From Plantactinospora mayteni (GTDB lineage: Bacteria; Actinomycetota; Actinomycetes; Mycobacteriales; Micromonosporaceae), in NCBI RefSeq assembly GCF_016862935.1, contig NZ_BONX01000047.1, forward strand, positions 1 to 64,000: 64,000 nt of DNA, read 5' to 3'. The position numbers and the translations under genes were made by a program. The notes beneath the pieces are model-generated. The model had not been told where the DNA came from. It made no database searches and was given only the letters and a program-made list of their open reading frames with translations. Positions 8,780 through 22,682 of this stretch are shown here, piece by piece. How positions within the stretch are numbered: position 1 is the first letter of the stretch; every line of letters starts with the position of its first letter.

Positions 8780-10209
8780 GCAACTCCGCGAGCCCACAGT
8801 CCACGCAACTGCTCGAGGAGGGTGAGGGCGCAACCTTTCCCCCCGGCTTCGTCTGGGGCGCGGCCACCGCGGCGTACCAGATCGAGGGTGCGGTGCACGA
8901 GGGCGGTCGAAGCGCGTCGATCTGGGACACCTTCAGCCACACCCCGGGCCGGGTCCTGCACGGGCACACCGGGGACGTCGCCTGCGACCACTACCACCGG
9001 TACCCGGACGACGTGAAGCTGATGGCCGAGCTGGGGCTGAAGGCGTACCGGCTGTCGGTGGCCTGGCCCCGGATCCAGCCGGACGGGCACGGCCCGGGCA
9101 ACCAGGCCGGGCTGGACTTCTACCGGCGGCTGACCGACGAGCTGCTGGAGCACGGCATCGAGCCGTGGATCACGCTCTACCACTGGGACCTGCCGCAGGC
9201 GATCGAGGACGCCGGCGGGTGGCCCAACCGGGACACCGCCGCCCGGTTCGCCGAGTACGCCGAGCTGACCGTCGCGGCCCTCGGCGACCGGGTCCGGCAC
9301 TGGATCACCCTCAACGAGCCGTGGTGCTCGGCCTTCCTCGGCTACGGCTCCGGGGTGCACGCGCCGGGGCGTACCAATCCGGGCGAGGCGGTCCGGGCGG
9401 CGCACCACCTGATGCTCGGGCACGGCCTGGCCACCCGGGCCATCCAGGCGGCCCGGCCGGACGCCGAGGTCGGGGTGACCCTCAACCTGTACGCGGTCTC
9501 CCCGCAGACCTCCTCGGCCGGCGACGCCGACGCGGCCCGCCGGATCGACGGGCTGGCCAACCGGATCTTCCTGGACCCGGTGCTGCGCGGCAGCTACCCG
9601 GCCGACGTGGTCGCCGACCTGGCCCCGGTGACCGACTTCGGCCACGTCCAGGACGGTGACCTGGAGATCGTCTCCACCCCGATGTCGTTCCTCGGCATCA
9701 ACTACTACAGCCGGCACGTGGTCGCGGCCCCGGTCGAGGGGGTCGAGCCGGAGCCGTACTGGCGGGCCCAGTCGAGCTGGCCCGGCAGCGAGCAGGTCCG
9801 GTTCGTCACCCGGGGTGTGCCGGTGACCGACATGAACTGGGAGATCGACGCCCCCGGGCTGGTCGAGACCCTGGAGCGGGTGCACCGGGAATATCCGGAC
9901 CTGCCGCTCTACATCACCGAGAACGGCTCCGCCTTCGTCGACGAGGTGGTGGACGGCCGGGTCGACGACGCCGACCGGCTCGGCTACTTCGACGCGCACC
10001 TGCGGGCCTGCCACTCGGCGATCGCCTCCGGGGTACCGCTGAGGGGCTATTTCGCCTGGTCACTGCTTGACAACTACGAGTGGGCGTGGGGCTACACCAA
10101 GCGCTTCGGCATGGTCTACGTCGACTACGACAGCCAGCGCCGGATCCCCAAGTCCAGCGCCAGGTGGTATGCCGACGTGATCCGACGTAACGGTCTGGCC
10201 GCACAATGA
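8776..10209 (+). CDS. bglC: GH1 beta-glucosidase (intracellular cellobiase)
   Basis: 477 aa glycoside hydrolase family 1 enzyme without signal peptide, so cytoplasmic; it would split imported cellobiose and cellotriose to glucose. The N-terminal family motif [14 protein letters not shown] (res ~26-39) is present. The acid/base Glu181 lies in WITLNEPW and the nucleophile Glu382 in [25 protein letters not shown] near the C-terminus forms part of the aglycone/glycone site. Length is normal for GH1. Coupled to cebG by a GTGA overlap. Its TGA stop codon forms the first three bases of a 91-bp palindromic repeat. Confidence 0.93.
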   Translation: MSNSASPQSTQLLEEGEGATFPPGFVWGAATAAYQIEGAVHEGGRSASIWDTFSHTPGRVLHGHTGDVACDHYHRYPDDVKLMAELGLKAYRLSVAWPRIQPDGHGPGNQAGLDFYRRLTDELLEHGIEPWITLYHWDLPQAIEDAGGWPNRDTAARFAEYAELTVAALGDRVRHWITLNEPWCSAFLGYGSGVHAPGRTNPGEAVRAAHHLMLGHGLATRAIQAARPDAEVGVTLNLYAVSPQTSSAGDADAARRIDGLANRIFLDPVLRGSYPADVVADLAPVTDFGHVQDGDLEIVSTPMSFLGINYYSRHVVAAPVEGVEPEPYWRAQSSWPGSEQVRFVTRGVPVTDMNWEIDAPGLVETLERVHREYPDLPLYITENGSAFVDEVVDGRVDDADRLGYFDAHLRACHSAIASGVPLRGYFAWSLLDNYEWAWGYTKRFGMVYVDYDSQRRIPKSSARWYADVIRRNGLAAQ

Positions 10210-10297
10210 ACCTTCTTCGACCTCCGCTGGCGGTCGTCGTGCCCCCGGGTGAAGGTCGGGGCGCCGGCGAGGCGCTGTCCAGGTCGAAGAGGGTTCA
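10207..10297. repeat. 91-bp palindromic repeat, copy A
   Basis: Terminal arms TGAACCTTCTTCGACCT and AGGTCGAAGAGGGTTCA pair at 16 of 17 positions around a ~57-base GC-rich interior. A homologous element of the same 91-base span lies at 58573-58663. This copy starts exactly at the bglC stop codon and sits between bglC and cebR. It may be a REP/MITE-type element acting as a terminator or mRNA stabiliser. Confidence 0.75.
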
Positions 10298-10361
10298 ATA
10301 GGCGTGGTCAGCCAGTATTGGGGGTGCCCGGCACCGGCCCGCACGGGGTCGGTGCCGGACA

Positions 10362-10373
10362 TCCGACGTCGGA
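10362..10373. promoter_or_regulatory. Palindrome overlapping the cebR ribosome site
   Basis: TCCGACGTCGGA, a perfect 12-base palindrome running into the Shine-Dalgarno GGAGGGA of cebR. It does not resemble the CebR box. It could be an operator or a small mRNA fold; evidence is the symmetry only. Confidence 0.35.
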
Positions 10374-10383
10374 GGGACAGACG

Positions 10384-11427
10384 ATGACAACCCAGCGCAC
10401 CCGCTCGCTCGGGCGGCCCACCCTGGACGCGGTCGCCGCCCGCGCCGGAGTGGGGCGGGGCACCGTGTCCCGCGTCGTCAACGGTTCACCCCAGGTGAGC
10501 CCCGAGGCCCGGGCGGCGGTGCAGCGGGCCATCGCCGAGCTGGGCTACGTGCCGAACCGGGCGGCCCGGGCCCTGGTCACCCAGCGGACCGACTCGGTGG
10601 CCCTGGTGGTCTCCGAGTCGGAGGAGCGGGTCTTCGGCGAGCCGTTCTTCGCCGGCATCGTGCGCGGGATCAGTTCCGCGCTGCTGGAGACCCCGATGCA
10701 GCTCTGGCTGGCGATGGCACAGTCGCCGGCCGAGCGGGAACGGGTCGAGCACCATCTGACCAACCAGCACGTGGACGGCGTACTCCTGCTCTCGCTGCAC
10801 GACGCGGACCCGCTGCCCACCCTGCTGGAGCAGCGCGGGCTGCCGACCGTGCTCGGCGGACGGCCGGCCCGGATGCTCGGCGACCCGTCCGGGGCGTACT
10901 TCGTCGACGTGGACAACGCCGGAGGCGCCCGGCAGGCGGTCGAACACCTGGTCGGGCAGGGCCGCAAGCGGGTGGCGACCATCGCCGGCCCGCAGGACAT
11001 GGGCGTCGGCGTGGCCCGGCTGGCCGGCTACCAGCAGGCGGTACGGGACAGCGGCGGGCAGGTCAGCGACACCATGATCGCGTACGGCGACTTCAGCGAG
11101 ACCAGTGGCGCGGCGGCGATGCGCCGGCTGTTGGACGGTTGCCCCGATCTCGACGCGGTCTTCGTCGCCTCCGACCTGATGGCCTGCGGCGCGTTGCGGG
11201 CGCTGCGCGAGGCCGGCCGGCGGGTGCCCGAGGACGTGGCCGTGGTGGGCTTCGAGGACGCCCCGATCGCCCGGCAGACCGAGCCGCCGCTGACCACCGT
11301 CTTCCAGCCGATGGAGGAGATGGGGCGGCAGATGGCCCGGCTGCTCGTCTCGCGGATCCGGCGGGAGGAGCGCGAGGTGCCGTACGTGCTGCTCGACACC
11401 CACCTGGTGCACCGCACCTCCGCCTGA
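10384..11427 (+). CDS. cebR: LacI-family repressor CebR
   Basis: 347 aa LacI/GalR regulator. The N-terminal helix-turn-helix is LDAVAARAGVGRGTVSRVVN (res ~14-33), followed by the hinge helix NRAARALVTQRTD. Residues ~60-340 form a periplasmic-binding-protein-like sugar-sensing core; VFVASDLMACGALRAL and VAVVGFEDAPIA are its landmarks. In streptomycetes CebR binds TGGGAGCGCTCCCA and is released by cellobiose. Matching palindromes occur before cebE, the GH9 gene and, weaker, the GH3 gene in this window. ATG with GGAGGGACAG upstream. The 174-base gap from bglC contains the 91-bp palindromic repeat and another palindrome, so cebR may have its own promoter. Confidence 0.92.
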   Translation: MTTQRTRSLGRPTLDAVAARAGVGRGTVSRVVNGSPQVSPEARAAVQRAIAELGYVPNRAARALVTQRTDSVALVVSESEERVFGEPFFAGIVRGISSALLETPMQLWLAMAQSPAERERVEHHLTNQHVDGVLLLSLHDADPLPTLLEQRGLPTVLGGRPARMLGDPSGAYFVDVDNAGGARQAVEHLVGQGRKRVATIAGPQDMGVGVARLAGYQQAVRDSGGQVSDTMIAYGDFSETSGAAAMRRLLDGCPDLDAVFVASDLMACGALRALREAGRRVPEDVAVVGFEDAPIARQTEPPLTTVFQPMEEMGRQMARLLVSRIRREEREVPYVLLDTHLVHRTSA

Positions 11428-11507
11428 CGGCCGGTCGACCCGGCCGGGCTGCGGGCCCGGCCGCACCTTGGGCCGGCCCGGGAGCGCAAACACCGGAAGC
11501 GGATGCC

Positions 11508-12743
11508 TCAGTCGCCCGTCCAGCGGCGCAGTTCGCGGCGGGCCAGCGCGGCCCGGTGCACCTCGTCCGGGCCGTCCGCCAGCCGGAGCGTACGAGCACC
11601 GGCCCAGAGCGCGGCCAGCGGCGTGTCCTGGCTGACCCCGGCCCCGCCGTGCGCCTGGATCGCCTTGTCGAGCACCCACTCGGCCATCGCCGGAGTCACG
11701 ATCTTGATCGCCTGGATCTCGGCGTGCGCGCCCTTGTTGCCGACCGTGTCCATCAGCCAGGCGGTCTTCAGCACCAGCAGCCGGGCCTGCTCGATCCGCA
11801 CCCGGGACTCGGCGATCCACTCCTGCACCACACCCTGCTCGGCCAGCGGCCGGCCGAACGCGACCCGCCCGGCCGCCCGCCGGCAGAGCAGTTCGAGGGC
11901 GCGTTCGGCCATCCCGACCAGGCGCATGCAGTGGTGGATCCGGCCCGGACCGAGCCGCGCCTGTGCGATGGCGAAGCCGTCACCGGGCTTGCCGATCAGA
12001 TGGTCCGCCGGCACCCGTACGCCGTCGAAGCTCACCTCGGCGTGCCCGCCGTGCGCGCCGTCGGAGTAGCCGAAGACGGTCAGGCCGCGCCGCACCGTCA
12101 CGCCCGGGGTGTCCCGGGGCACCAGCACCATGCTCTGCTGCCGGTGCCGGGGCGCCCCCGGATCGGTCTTGCCCATCACCACGAAGATCCCGCAGCGCGG
12201 GTCCATCGCCCCGGTCGACCACCACTTCCGCCCGGTGACCACGTACTCGTCGCCGTCGCGTTCGATCCTCGTGGCGATGTTGGTGGCGTCCGAGGAGGCC
12301 ACCTCCGGCTCGGTCATGCAGAACGCCGAGCGCAGCTCACCGTCGAGCAGCGGGCGCAGCCAGCGCTCCCGCTGTGCCGGGCTGCCGAAGTCGGCCAGCA
12401 GCTCCATGTTGCCGGTGTCCGGGGCGGCGCAGTTGAGCGCCTCCGGGGCCAGGTGCGGGCTGCGGCCGGTCAGCTCGGCGAGCGGGGCGTACTGGAGGTT
12501 GGTGAGGCCGGGGCCGTACTCGGGATGGGGCAGGAAGAGGTTCCACAGGCCCCGGCGCCGGGCCTCGGCCTTGAGCTCCGCCATGATTGGCGGCCGGCTC
12601 CACGGTCCCGCCGCGGTCGCCGGATCGGCCGCGGCGGCGACCTGCTCGGCGTGGACCGGCTCGGCGGGCAGGATCCGGTCGGTCAGGAAGTCGTGCAGCG
12701 CCTCGTGCAACTCGGCGGTGCGCGCGTCGAACCCGAAGTCCAT
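11508..12743 (-). CDS. Acyl-CoA dehydrogenase (ACAD10/11-like)
   Basis: 411 aa FAD-dependent acyl-CoA dehydrogenase, catalysing alpha,beta-dehydrogenation of acyl-CoA in the cytoplasm. Domain order is normal: alpha-helical N-terminal domain, beta-barrel with [15 protein letters not shown] (flavin/substrate signature, res ~140-155) and [10 protein letters not shown], then the C-terminal helical bundle with [15 protein letters not shown]. The long N-terminus with a HAEQ stretch and overall pattern resemble bacterial ACAD10/11-type enzymes, which often sit next to an APH-fold kinase; that is the case here. GAGGAGC precedes the ATG. Probably co-transcribed with the upstream phosphotransferase gene. 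Substrate unknown. Confidence 0.87.
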   Translation of the reverse strand: MDFGFDARTAELHEALHDFLTDRILPAEPVHAEQVAAAADPATAAGPWSRPPIMAELKAEARRRGLWNLFLPHPEYGPGLTNLQYAPLAELTGRSPHLAPEALNCAAPDTGNMELLADFGSPAQRERWLRPLLDGELRSAFCMTEPEVASSDATNIATRIERDGDEYVVTGRKWWSTGAMDPRCGIFVVMGKTDPGAPRHRQQSMVLVPRDTPGVTVRRGLTVFGYSDGAHGGHAEVSFDGVRVPADHLIGKPGDGFAIAQARLGPGRIHHCMRLVGMAERALELLCRRAAGRVAFGRPLAEQGVVQEWIAESRVRIEQARLLVLKTAWLMDTVGNKGAHAEIQAIKIVTPAMAEWVLDKAIQAHGGAGVSQDTPLAALWAGARTLRLADGPDEVHRAALARRELRRWTGD

Positions 12744-12921
12744 CGATGCTCCTCGGCAGTTCAGCTCGGGGTGGTTTCCGGTGTGCCTTTCCCTCGGTCA
12801 GGACGGGTGTCCAGCTCGTCTCACGGTCCGTGCTACGGGCGCCGGCGCGGCGGTCTCGGGGTGGGGTCTGGCGGTTGCGACGGCCTGACCCGGGCCACCA
12901 CCGCGCGCGCGGGCGCCGGGG

Positions 12922-14049
12922 TCAGCTCCGGCGGGACGCGGCCAGGCCGTACCCGACCAGCGGCTCGACGAGCGCGCCGATCCGGTCGAACCCCTCGCCG
13001 ACGGTCTGCCCCAGGGTGTGCCGGTAGTGGATGCCCTCGCAGATGACGGCGAGCTTGAAGCAGCCCAGCGCCACGTGCCAGTCCAGCGGGCCGACGTCGA
13101 CGTCGCTGCCGGCCGCGTACCGGTCGATCAGCTCGGCGCCGGGTGGGAAGCCAGCGCGCGGGCCGAGCCCGTCGGCGACCGGGTTGCCGTCGGCCGCGTC
13201 GGAGTCGCCGAGCACCTCCCAGTACGTCAGCAGCAGGCCGAGGTCGGCGAGCGGGTCGCCGAGGGTGGCCATCTCCCAGTCGAGTACCGCCCGGATCGTC
13301 ACCGTGGCGCTCTCCGCCGTGCCGTCCCGGGGCGGCCGGCAGTCGGCGATCAGGTTGTCGAGCCGGTAGTCGCCGTGCACGATCCGCCCCGTGCCGGAGC
13401 CGTCCGGTGCGGTCGCGGCCAGCCGTCGGCGCAGCTCGTCGATGCCGGGCAGCGGCCGGCTGCGGGACCGGTCGAGCTGCCCGCCCCAGCGGCGTACCTG
13501 CCGGGCCAGGAAGCCCTCCGGCCGGCCGAAGTCGGCCAGCCCGACGGCGGCCGGGTCGACGGTGTGCAGCGCCGCCAGCACGTCCATCATGACCAGCGCG
13601 AGCGCCCGGCGCTGGGCCGGCGTCAGCGGGTCGGTCTGGCTCCGGCTCCGGTAGACCACCCCGGGCACCCGTTCCATCAGGTAGAACGGCGCACCGAGCA
13701 CCTCCGCGTCGGCGCAGTGCAGCAGGGCGGCCGGCACCGGCACCCCGGTCGGGGCGAGTGCCGAGATCACCCGGAACTCCCGGGCCATGTCGTGCGCGGT
13801 GGCCAGCACGTGCCCGAGCGGCGGCCGGCGGAGTATGAACTCGTGGTCGCCGGCCCGGACCAGGTAGGTGAGGTTGGACCGGCCGCCGGGGATGAGTTCC
13901 GCCCGGAGCGGGCCGGTCAGCAGGTCGGGGCGGTGCGCCGCGAGATGCCCGGCCAGCCGGTCGAGGTCGAGCCCGGACGGTGACCCGGCGGGTGGCTCCG
14001 GCCGGACGGCGGTGGCCGGCGGATCGGTCATCGACACAGTTGATGGCAT
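12922..14049 (-). CDS. APH-fold phosphotransferase (ACAD10/11-associated)
   Basis: 375 aa aminoglycoside-phosphotransferase/choline-kinase-like protein. Kinase motifs: glycine-rich GGRSNLTYLV (res ~49-58), FILRRPP with the ATP Lys replaced in register by Arg, the Brenner-type catalytic loop IVHGDYRLDNLI, and the metal-binding VLDWEMATLGDPLADL. In vertebrate ACAD10/11 an APH domain is fused to the dehydrogenase, and the pair is proposed to catabolise 4-hydroxy acids by phosphorylation. Here the equivalent domains are separate genes in tandem, 178 bases apart. Start could also be the Met seven residues in (14031). No drug-resistance role is implied. Confidence 0.85.
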   Translation of the reverse strand: MPSTVSMTDPPATAVRPEPPAGSPSGLDLDRLAGHLAAHRPDLLTGPLRAELIPGGRSNLTYLVRAGDHEFILRRPPLGHVLATAHDMAREFRVISALAPTGVPVPAALLHCADAEVLGAPFYLMERVPGVVYRSRSQTDPLTPAQRRALALVMMDVLAALHTVDPAAVGLADFGRPEGFLARQVRRWGGQLDRSRSRPLPGIDELRRRLAATAPDGSGTGRIVHGDYRLDNLIADCRPPRDGTAESATVTIRAVLDWEMATLGDPLADLGLLLTYWEVLGDSDAADGNPVADGLGPRAGFPPGAELIDRYAAGSDVDVGPLDWHVALGCFKLAVICEGIHYRHTLGQTVGEGFDRIGALVEPLVGYGLAASRRS

Positions 14050-14271
14050 CCGGGCCGTCCAGTCAAGCCGGGGCGAGGGCTACGCCCCGGCGCCGCTGCT
14101 CGGCTCCGCTGCCGCCGGGCTCCGGCGGGGCGACACCCTATGTCTTCCAGGTGAACACGGGTTGTTGCTGCCGGGACATGCCGCTGCAACAGGGGCGAAA
14201 TGGTCATAGGGCAGCCTGGTTGACAGCTCGCCGGCGGAACACGCGCCGGTCCGCCGACGGAGGGGACGGAC

Positions 14272-15243
14272 ATGTTGCTGAGGGTTCGGGTGACCCTGCC
14301 GGATCGACCCGGAACGCTCGGTCAGGTCGCTCGTACGCTGGGCGTCGCCGGTGCCGACATCGTCCAGGTGGTGGTGCTGGAGCGGCTCGGCGGTCGGGCC
14401 GTGGACGACTTCACCGTGGTCTGGCCGGGTGCGTCCCGGGTCGACCGGCTCTGCGCCGGGCTCGGCGCCATCCCCGGGGTACGGGTCAACGGCATGTGGC
14501 GGGCGATCGGCGCGCCGAACGGCGGGGGACAGGACGCCGAACTGCTCGCCCAGATCGCCGCGAACCCGGCCGACGGGCTGGCCACCCTCGTCGACGCGGT
14601 ACCCGGCCTGCTGGCCGCCGACTGGGCCGCGGCGGCCGTCGTACCGGCGGACTGGGCGGCGCGTACCGGGATGGGCGCGGGTACGGTCCGGGGCAGCGGC
14701 GCGCCCGCGGTGGCGTACGCGAGCTGGCGGGCACCGAGCCCGCTCCACCTGCCCGAGGTGACCCCGCTGCGGGCCCGCTCGCTGAACGGGCCGGCGGGCA
14801 CCCACTACGCGGTCGCCCCGTTCGGCCGGGCGGGGCTGGTGCTGATGCTGGCCCGGGTGGACGGCGACGGCCTGGCGGCGGCCGGTTTCCACGTCACCGA
14901 GGTCGACCGGATCGCCCAACTGGTGCGGGCCGCCGCGACGATCCTCGGCGACCGGCTCGACCTGGTCAGCGCGCCACCGGAGCCGGCCGGGACGGCGGTG
15001 CCCGACGAGCCGGCGGCGGCCGGATCGGCGCCGGCGCTGCCGATGCCGCCGGTGGCGGTACCGGCGACGACCGGGTCGGCGGCGACGCTGACCGGGCCGG
15101 TGGTGCCGGCGAAGCCCGGTCCGACCGGTGGACCGGGGATGACCGCGGCGATGGCCTCCGGCTCCGCCGTGGCACCGATACTCCCGGCCGCGCTCGCCCC
15201 GCCGAGCGGGCGGCTGCCGGCGATCATGACCCGTCACGGCTGA
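14272..15243 (+). CDS. ACT-domain protein, GNAT-less paralogue
   Basis: 323 aa. An ACT domain occupies residues ~1-70 (LLRVRVTLPDRPGTLGQVAR, then AGADIVQVVVLE and DDFTVVWP), the fold that binds small ligands, usually amino acids. Residues ~85-225 form a second module whose end (EVDRIAQLVRAAATIL) resembles the final helix of GAF-type domains. The last ~95 residues are Pro/Ala/Gly-rich and probably disordered. The same ACT plus middle-module layout recurs in the next gene, 52 bases downstream, which adds an acetyltransferase domain. This suggests duplication, with this copy a regulatory partner or ligand sensor. GAGGGGAC precedes the ATG. No catalytic motif is visible. Confidence 0.7.
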   Translation: MLLRVRVTLPDRPGTLGQVARTLGVAGADIVQVVVLERLGGRAVDDFTVVWPGASRVDRLCAGLGAIPGVRVNGMWRAIGAPNGGGQDAELLAQIAANPADGLATLVDAVPGLLAADWAAAAVVPADWAARTGMGAGTVRGSGAPAVAYASWRAPSPLHLPEVTPLRARSLNGPAGTHYAVAPFGRAGLVLMLARVDGDGLAAAGFHVTEVDRIAQLVRAAATILGDRLDLVSAPPEPAGTAVPDEPAAAGSAPALPMPPVAVPATTGSAATLTGPVVPAKPGPTGGPGMTAAMASGSAVAPILPAALAPPSGRLPAIMTRHG

Positions 15244-15295
15244 GCAACCGGCGGGTAACAGCAGGCGGGCAGGCTGGAACCGGGAAGGAGATGCG

Positions 15296-16378
15296 ATGAC
15301 ACTGTGGCGGATCAGGGCGACGGTGGCCGACCGGCCGGGATTCCTCTCCGTACTCACCGCGAGCCTGGCGTTGCGCGGGGTGAACATCCTCACCGTCCAG
15401 GTGCACACCACCGAGGCGGGGGCGGTCGACGACTTCCTGGTGGACGCGCCGGCCGAGTTGACCGCGGACGACCTGGTCGCGGCGGTGGAGCGCGGGCGCG
15501 GGCGGAACTGCTGGGTGGCCCGCAGCGAGGCGCAGGGGTTGGCCGACCAGCCGACCCGGGCGCTCGGCCTGGCCAGCCGGCTGGTACGTGATCCGGACGC
15601 GCTCGGCGAGGCGCTGCTCAGCCTGCTCAGCGCGGACTCGGTCACCTGGCGACCGGTGGTGTCCGGCCCGGCGGGTTCGGGACACGGCGCCGAGACGATG
15701 CGGCTGCCCGACCCGTACGGCGGCTCCTTCGAGGTGCTCCGGACGGCCCCGAGCTTCACCCCGGCCGAGTACGCCCGGGCCCAGGCGCTGGTGGACCTGG
15801 CCGGTGCGGTGGCCCGGCAGGCCGCCGACCGGGTGACCCTGGTATTGCCGGACGGCGCCGAACTGGCCGTCCGTACCGCCGTCCCCGACGACCTGCCGGC
15901 GGTGCTGGCGATGCACGGCCGCTGCTCGGCGCGGAGCCTGCACCGGCGCTTTCCGGCGCGCGGCGCGGCCTCGCCGGACCGGCTGCGCCGGCTGCTCTCC
16001 CCGGCGCACGGGGTGACCCTGCTGGCGTCGACCGGTGGCGTGGACGGCGAGCCCGAGCGGGTGGTGGCGATGGCGAACCTGGCCGCCGAGGGGGTGCTCG
16101 CCGAACTCGCCCTGCTGGTCGAGGACGGCTGGCAGCGCCGTGGCCTCGGCGCTGCCCTGCTGCGCCGCCTGGTCGGGTACGCCACCCGGGCCGGCTACGC
16201 CGCGCTGCTCGCGCACACCGGGGCCGACAACGTGGGGATGCTGCGCATCCTGGACCGGCTCTACCGGCCGGGCGCGATCGACCGGGACGGCAACCTGCTG
16301 ACCGTCACGGTGCCGCTGCACGACCGGCGGGCCGCAGTGCTTCCCGCCGCCGAGACTCCCGCCGGCGCCGAGGCGTAG
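15296..16378 (+). CDS. ACT-GNAT amino-acid-regulated N-acetyltransferase
   Basis: 360 aa. N-terminal ACT domain (WRIRATVADRPGFLSVLTA, res ~4-22; VDDFLVD), a middle module ending FTPAEYARAQALVDLAGAV, and a C-terminal GNAT domain (~190-345). The GNAT acetyl-CoA loop is visible as EDGWQRRGLGAALLRRLV, the Q/RxxGxG/A signature. Fusions of this order are known from Micromonospora aurantiaca as protein lysine acetyltransferases allosterically controlled by amino acids and acting on acetyl-CoA synthetase; this gene is a probable relative. AAGGAGATGCG precedes the ATG. Likely co-transcribed with the ACT-only gene. A terminator hairpin follows. Confidence 0.85.
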   Translation: MTLWRIRATVADRPGFLSVLTASLALRGVNILTVQVHTTEAGAVDDFLVDAPAELTADDLVAAVERGRGRNCWVARSEAQGLADQPTRALGLASRLVRDPDALGEALLSLLSADSVTWRPVVSGPAGSGHGAETMRLPDPYGGSFEVLRTAPSFTPAEYARAQALVDLAGAVARQAADRVTLVLPDGAELAVRTAVPDDLPAVLAMHGRCSARSLHRRFPARGAASPDRLRRLLSPAHGVTLLASTGGVDGEPERVVAMANLAAEGVLAELALLVEDGWQRRGLGAALLRRLVGYATRAGYAALLAHTGADNVGMLRILDRLYRPGAIDRDGNLLTVTVPLHDRRAAVLPAAETPAGAEA

Positions 16379-16451
16379 CGGCGCGGCACAGACCCGGCGG
16401 TCCGGTCCTGGTTCGGGACCGGGCCCCGGAACCGCCTGACTGGGGCGAGAT

Positions 16452-16493
16452 GGAAGGGGTCCCTCCGGTAGGACGGCCGGAGGGGCCCCTTCC
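16452..16493. terminator. Convergent hairpin terminator
   Basis: 17-base arms with one mismatch around an 8-base loop, between the stop of the ACT-GNAT gene and the stop of the converging aldehyde dehydrogenase gene. Likely serves both directions. Confidence 0.8.
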
Positions 16494-16519
16494 CCGCGCG
16501 GGAGCCGTAGCCAGGCTTC

Positions 16520-21709
<5,190 letters not shown>

Positions 21710-21731
21710 TCCGTCCCTCGGCCGGTCCCCG

Positions 21732-21775
21732 CCGGGGCCGTCGGGCGGTACCAGCAGGCTGCCCGACGGCCCCGG
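21732..21775 (+). terminator. GH9 terminator
   Basis: Perfect 15-bp GC-rich stem with a 14-base loop, beginning 22 bases after the cellulase stop codon. Confidence 0.8.
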
Positions 21776-21899
21776 TCCGGTGGATCGGGGCCGTCCGTGC
21801 GGTCGTTCCCGGGCTTCCCGTGCGGCGGCTCCCGGGGCTATCCGTTCAGGCAAGCAGCTCCGCGCCCTCCTCGGCGACACCGTCGACGTGGCTCCCGGG

Positions 21900-22577
21900 C
21901 TATCGGTGTAGCGGCTCCCGGGCCTTGGCGGTCGCCTCGTCGAGCCAGTCGAGATACCAGCGGGCGAAGCCGATCCGCTCGCCGTGCGGGCCGGTCAGCG
22001 GCGAGAATCCGCCGTCGTCGGCGCTGTCGTCCGCCCACATCGTGCCGCGCTCCGGGCCACTGACCACCAGCATCTGCCGCAACGCGCAGCCGAGATGGCA
22101 CAGGTAGACGGTGCCGACGGTGAGCTTCGGGTCGTACGCCACCCGGTCGTGCAACTCCCAGTAGGCGTCCTCGGCCGCGTCGAACTCCTCGACCGTGGTG
22201 AAGTCCTCCTCCTCCGGCGGCTCCGGCAGGTCGTCCGCCGGGTTGAACGCGCCACTGTGCGGAAACGGCTCGGCGAGGGTGCCCAACTCGGTGAGGTCGG
22301 CGCCGCCGTCCTCCCAGCGCCAGCGGCCGTCCACCCGGCGCAACGGGAACAGGCCGTAGAACGGGCCGGCGCCGCCCCGGCTCACCTCCAGCAGGAAGCC
22401 GCGGTAGTCCGCCGGCAGTCGTACGCCGAGTTGCTGCTCCAACTCCGCCAGCTCGGTCGGCACCAGCGGTGGTTCGAGCAGCCATTCGTGGCCGTTCGCG
22501 CCGAAGACCTTGCCGTCGGGCGTACGGGACAGCGCGGCCACCCGGTCCCGTACCCCGGACCAGTCGATGTTCGTCAC
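21900..22577 (-). CDS. SMI1/KNR4 (SUKH) family protein
   Basis: 225 aa. The N-terminal half has the SUKH signature: LVPTELAELEQQLGVRLPADYRGFLLEVSRGG is split here as LAELEQQLGVRLPADYRGFL with following GGAGPFYGL. The C-terminal part is acidic with a Trp-rich end (IGFARWYLDWLDEA). SUKH proteins are often immunity proteins of polymorphic toxin systems or of unknown housekeeping role. No toxin gene lies beside it, so an immunity function cannot be argued from context. GTG start. Lies downstream of the L7/L12-like gene on the same strand. Confidence 0.8.
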   Translation of the reverse strand: MTNIDWSGVRDRVAALSRTPDGKVFGANGHEWLLEPPLVPTELAELEQQLGVRLPADYRGFLLEVSRGGAGPFYGLFPLRRVDGRWRWEDGGADLTELGTLAEPFPHSGAFNPADDLPEPPEEEDFTTVEEFDAAEDAYWELHDRVAYDPKLTVGTVYLCHLGCALRQMLVVSGPERGTMWADDSADDGGFSPLTGPHGERIGFARWYLDWLDEATAKAREPLHR

Positions 22578-22682
22578 GGGCCGGACCCTATCGGCACGGT
22601 CCGACGGATCCGGACCCCGTCCGTGGCGCTCCGGACTCCGCGCGTCGTGGCCCGGACCTCGCCCGTCGCGCCCCGGACCCGG

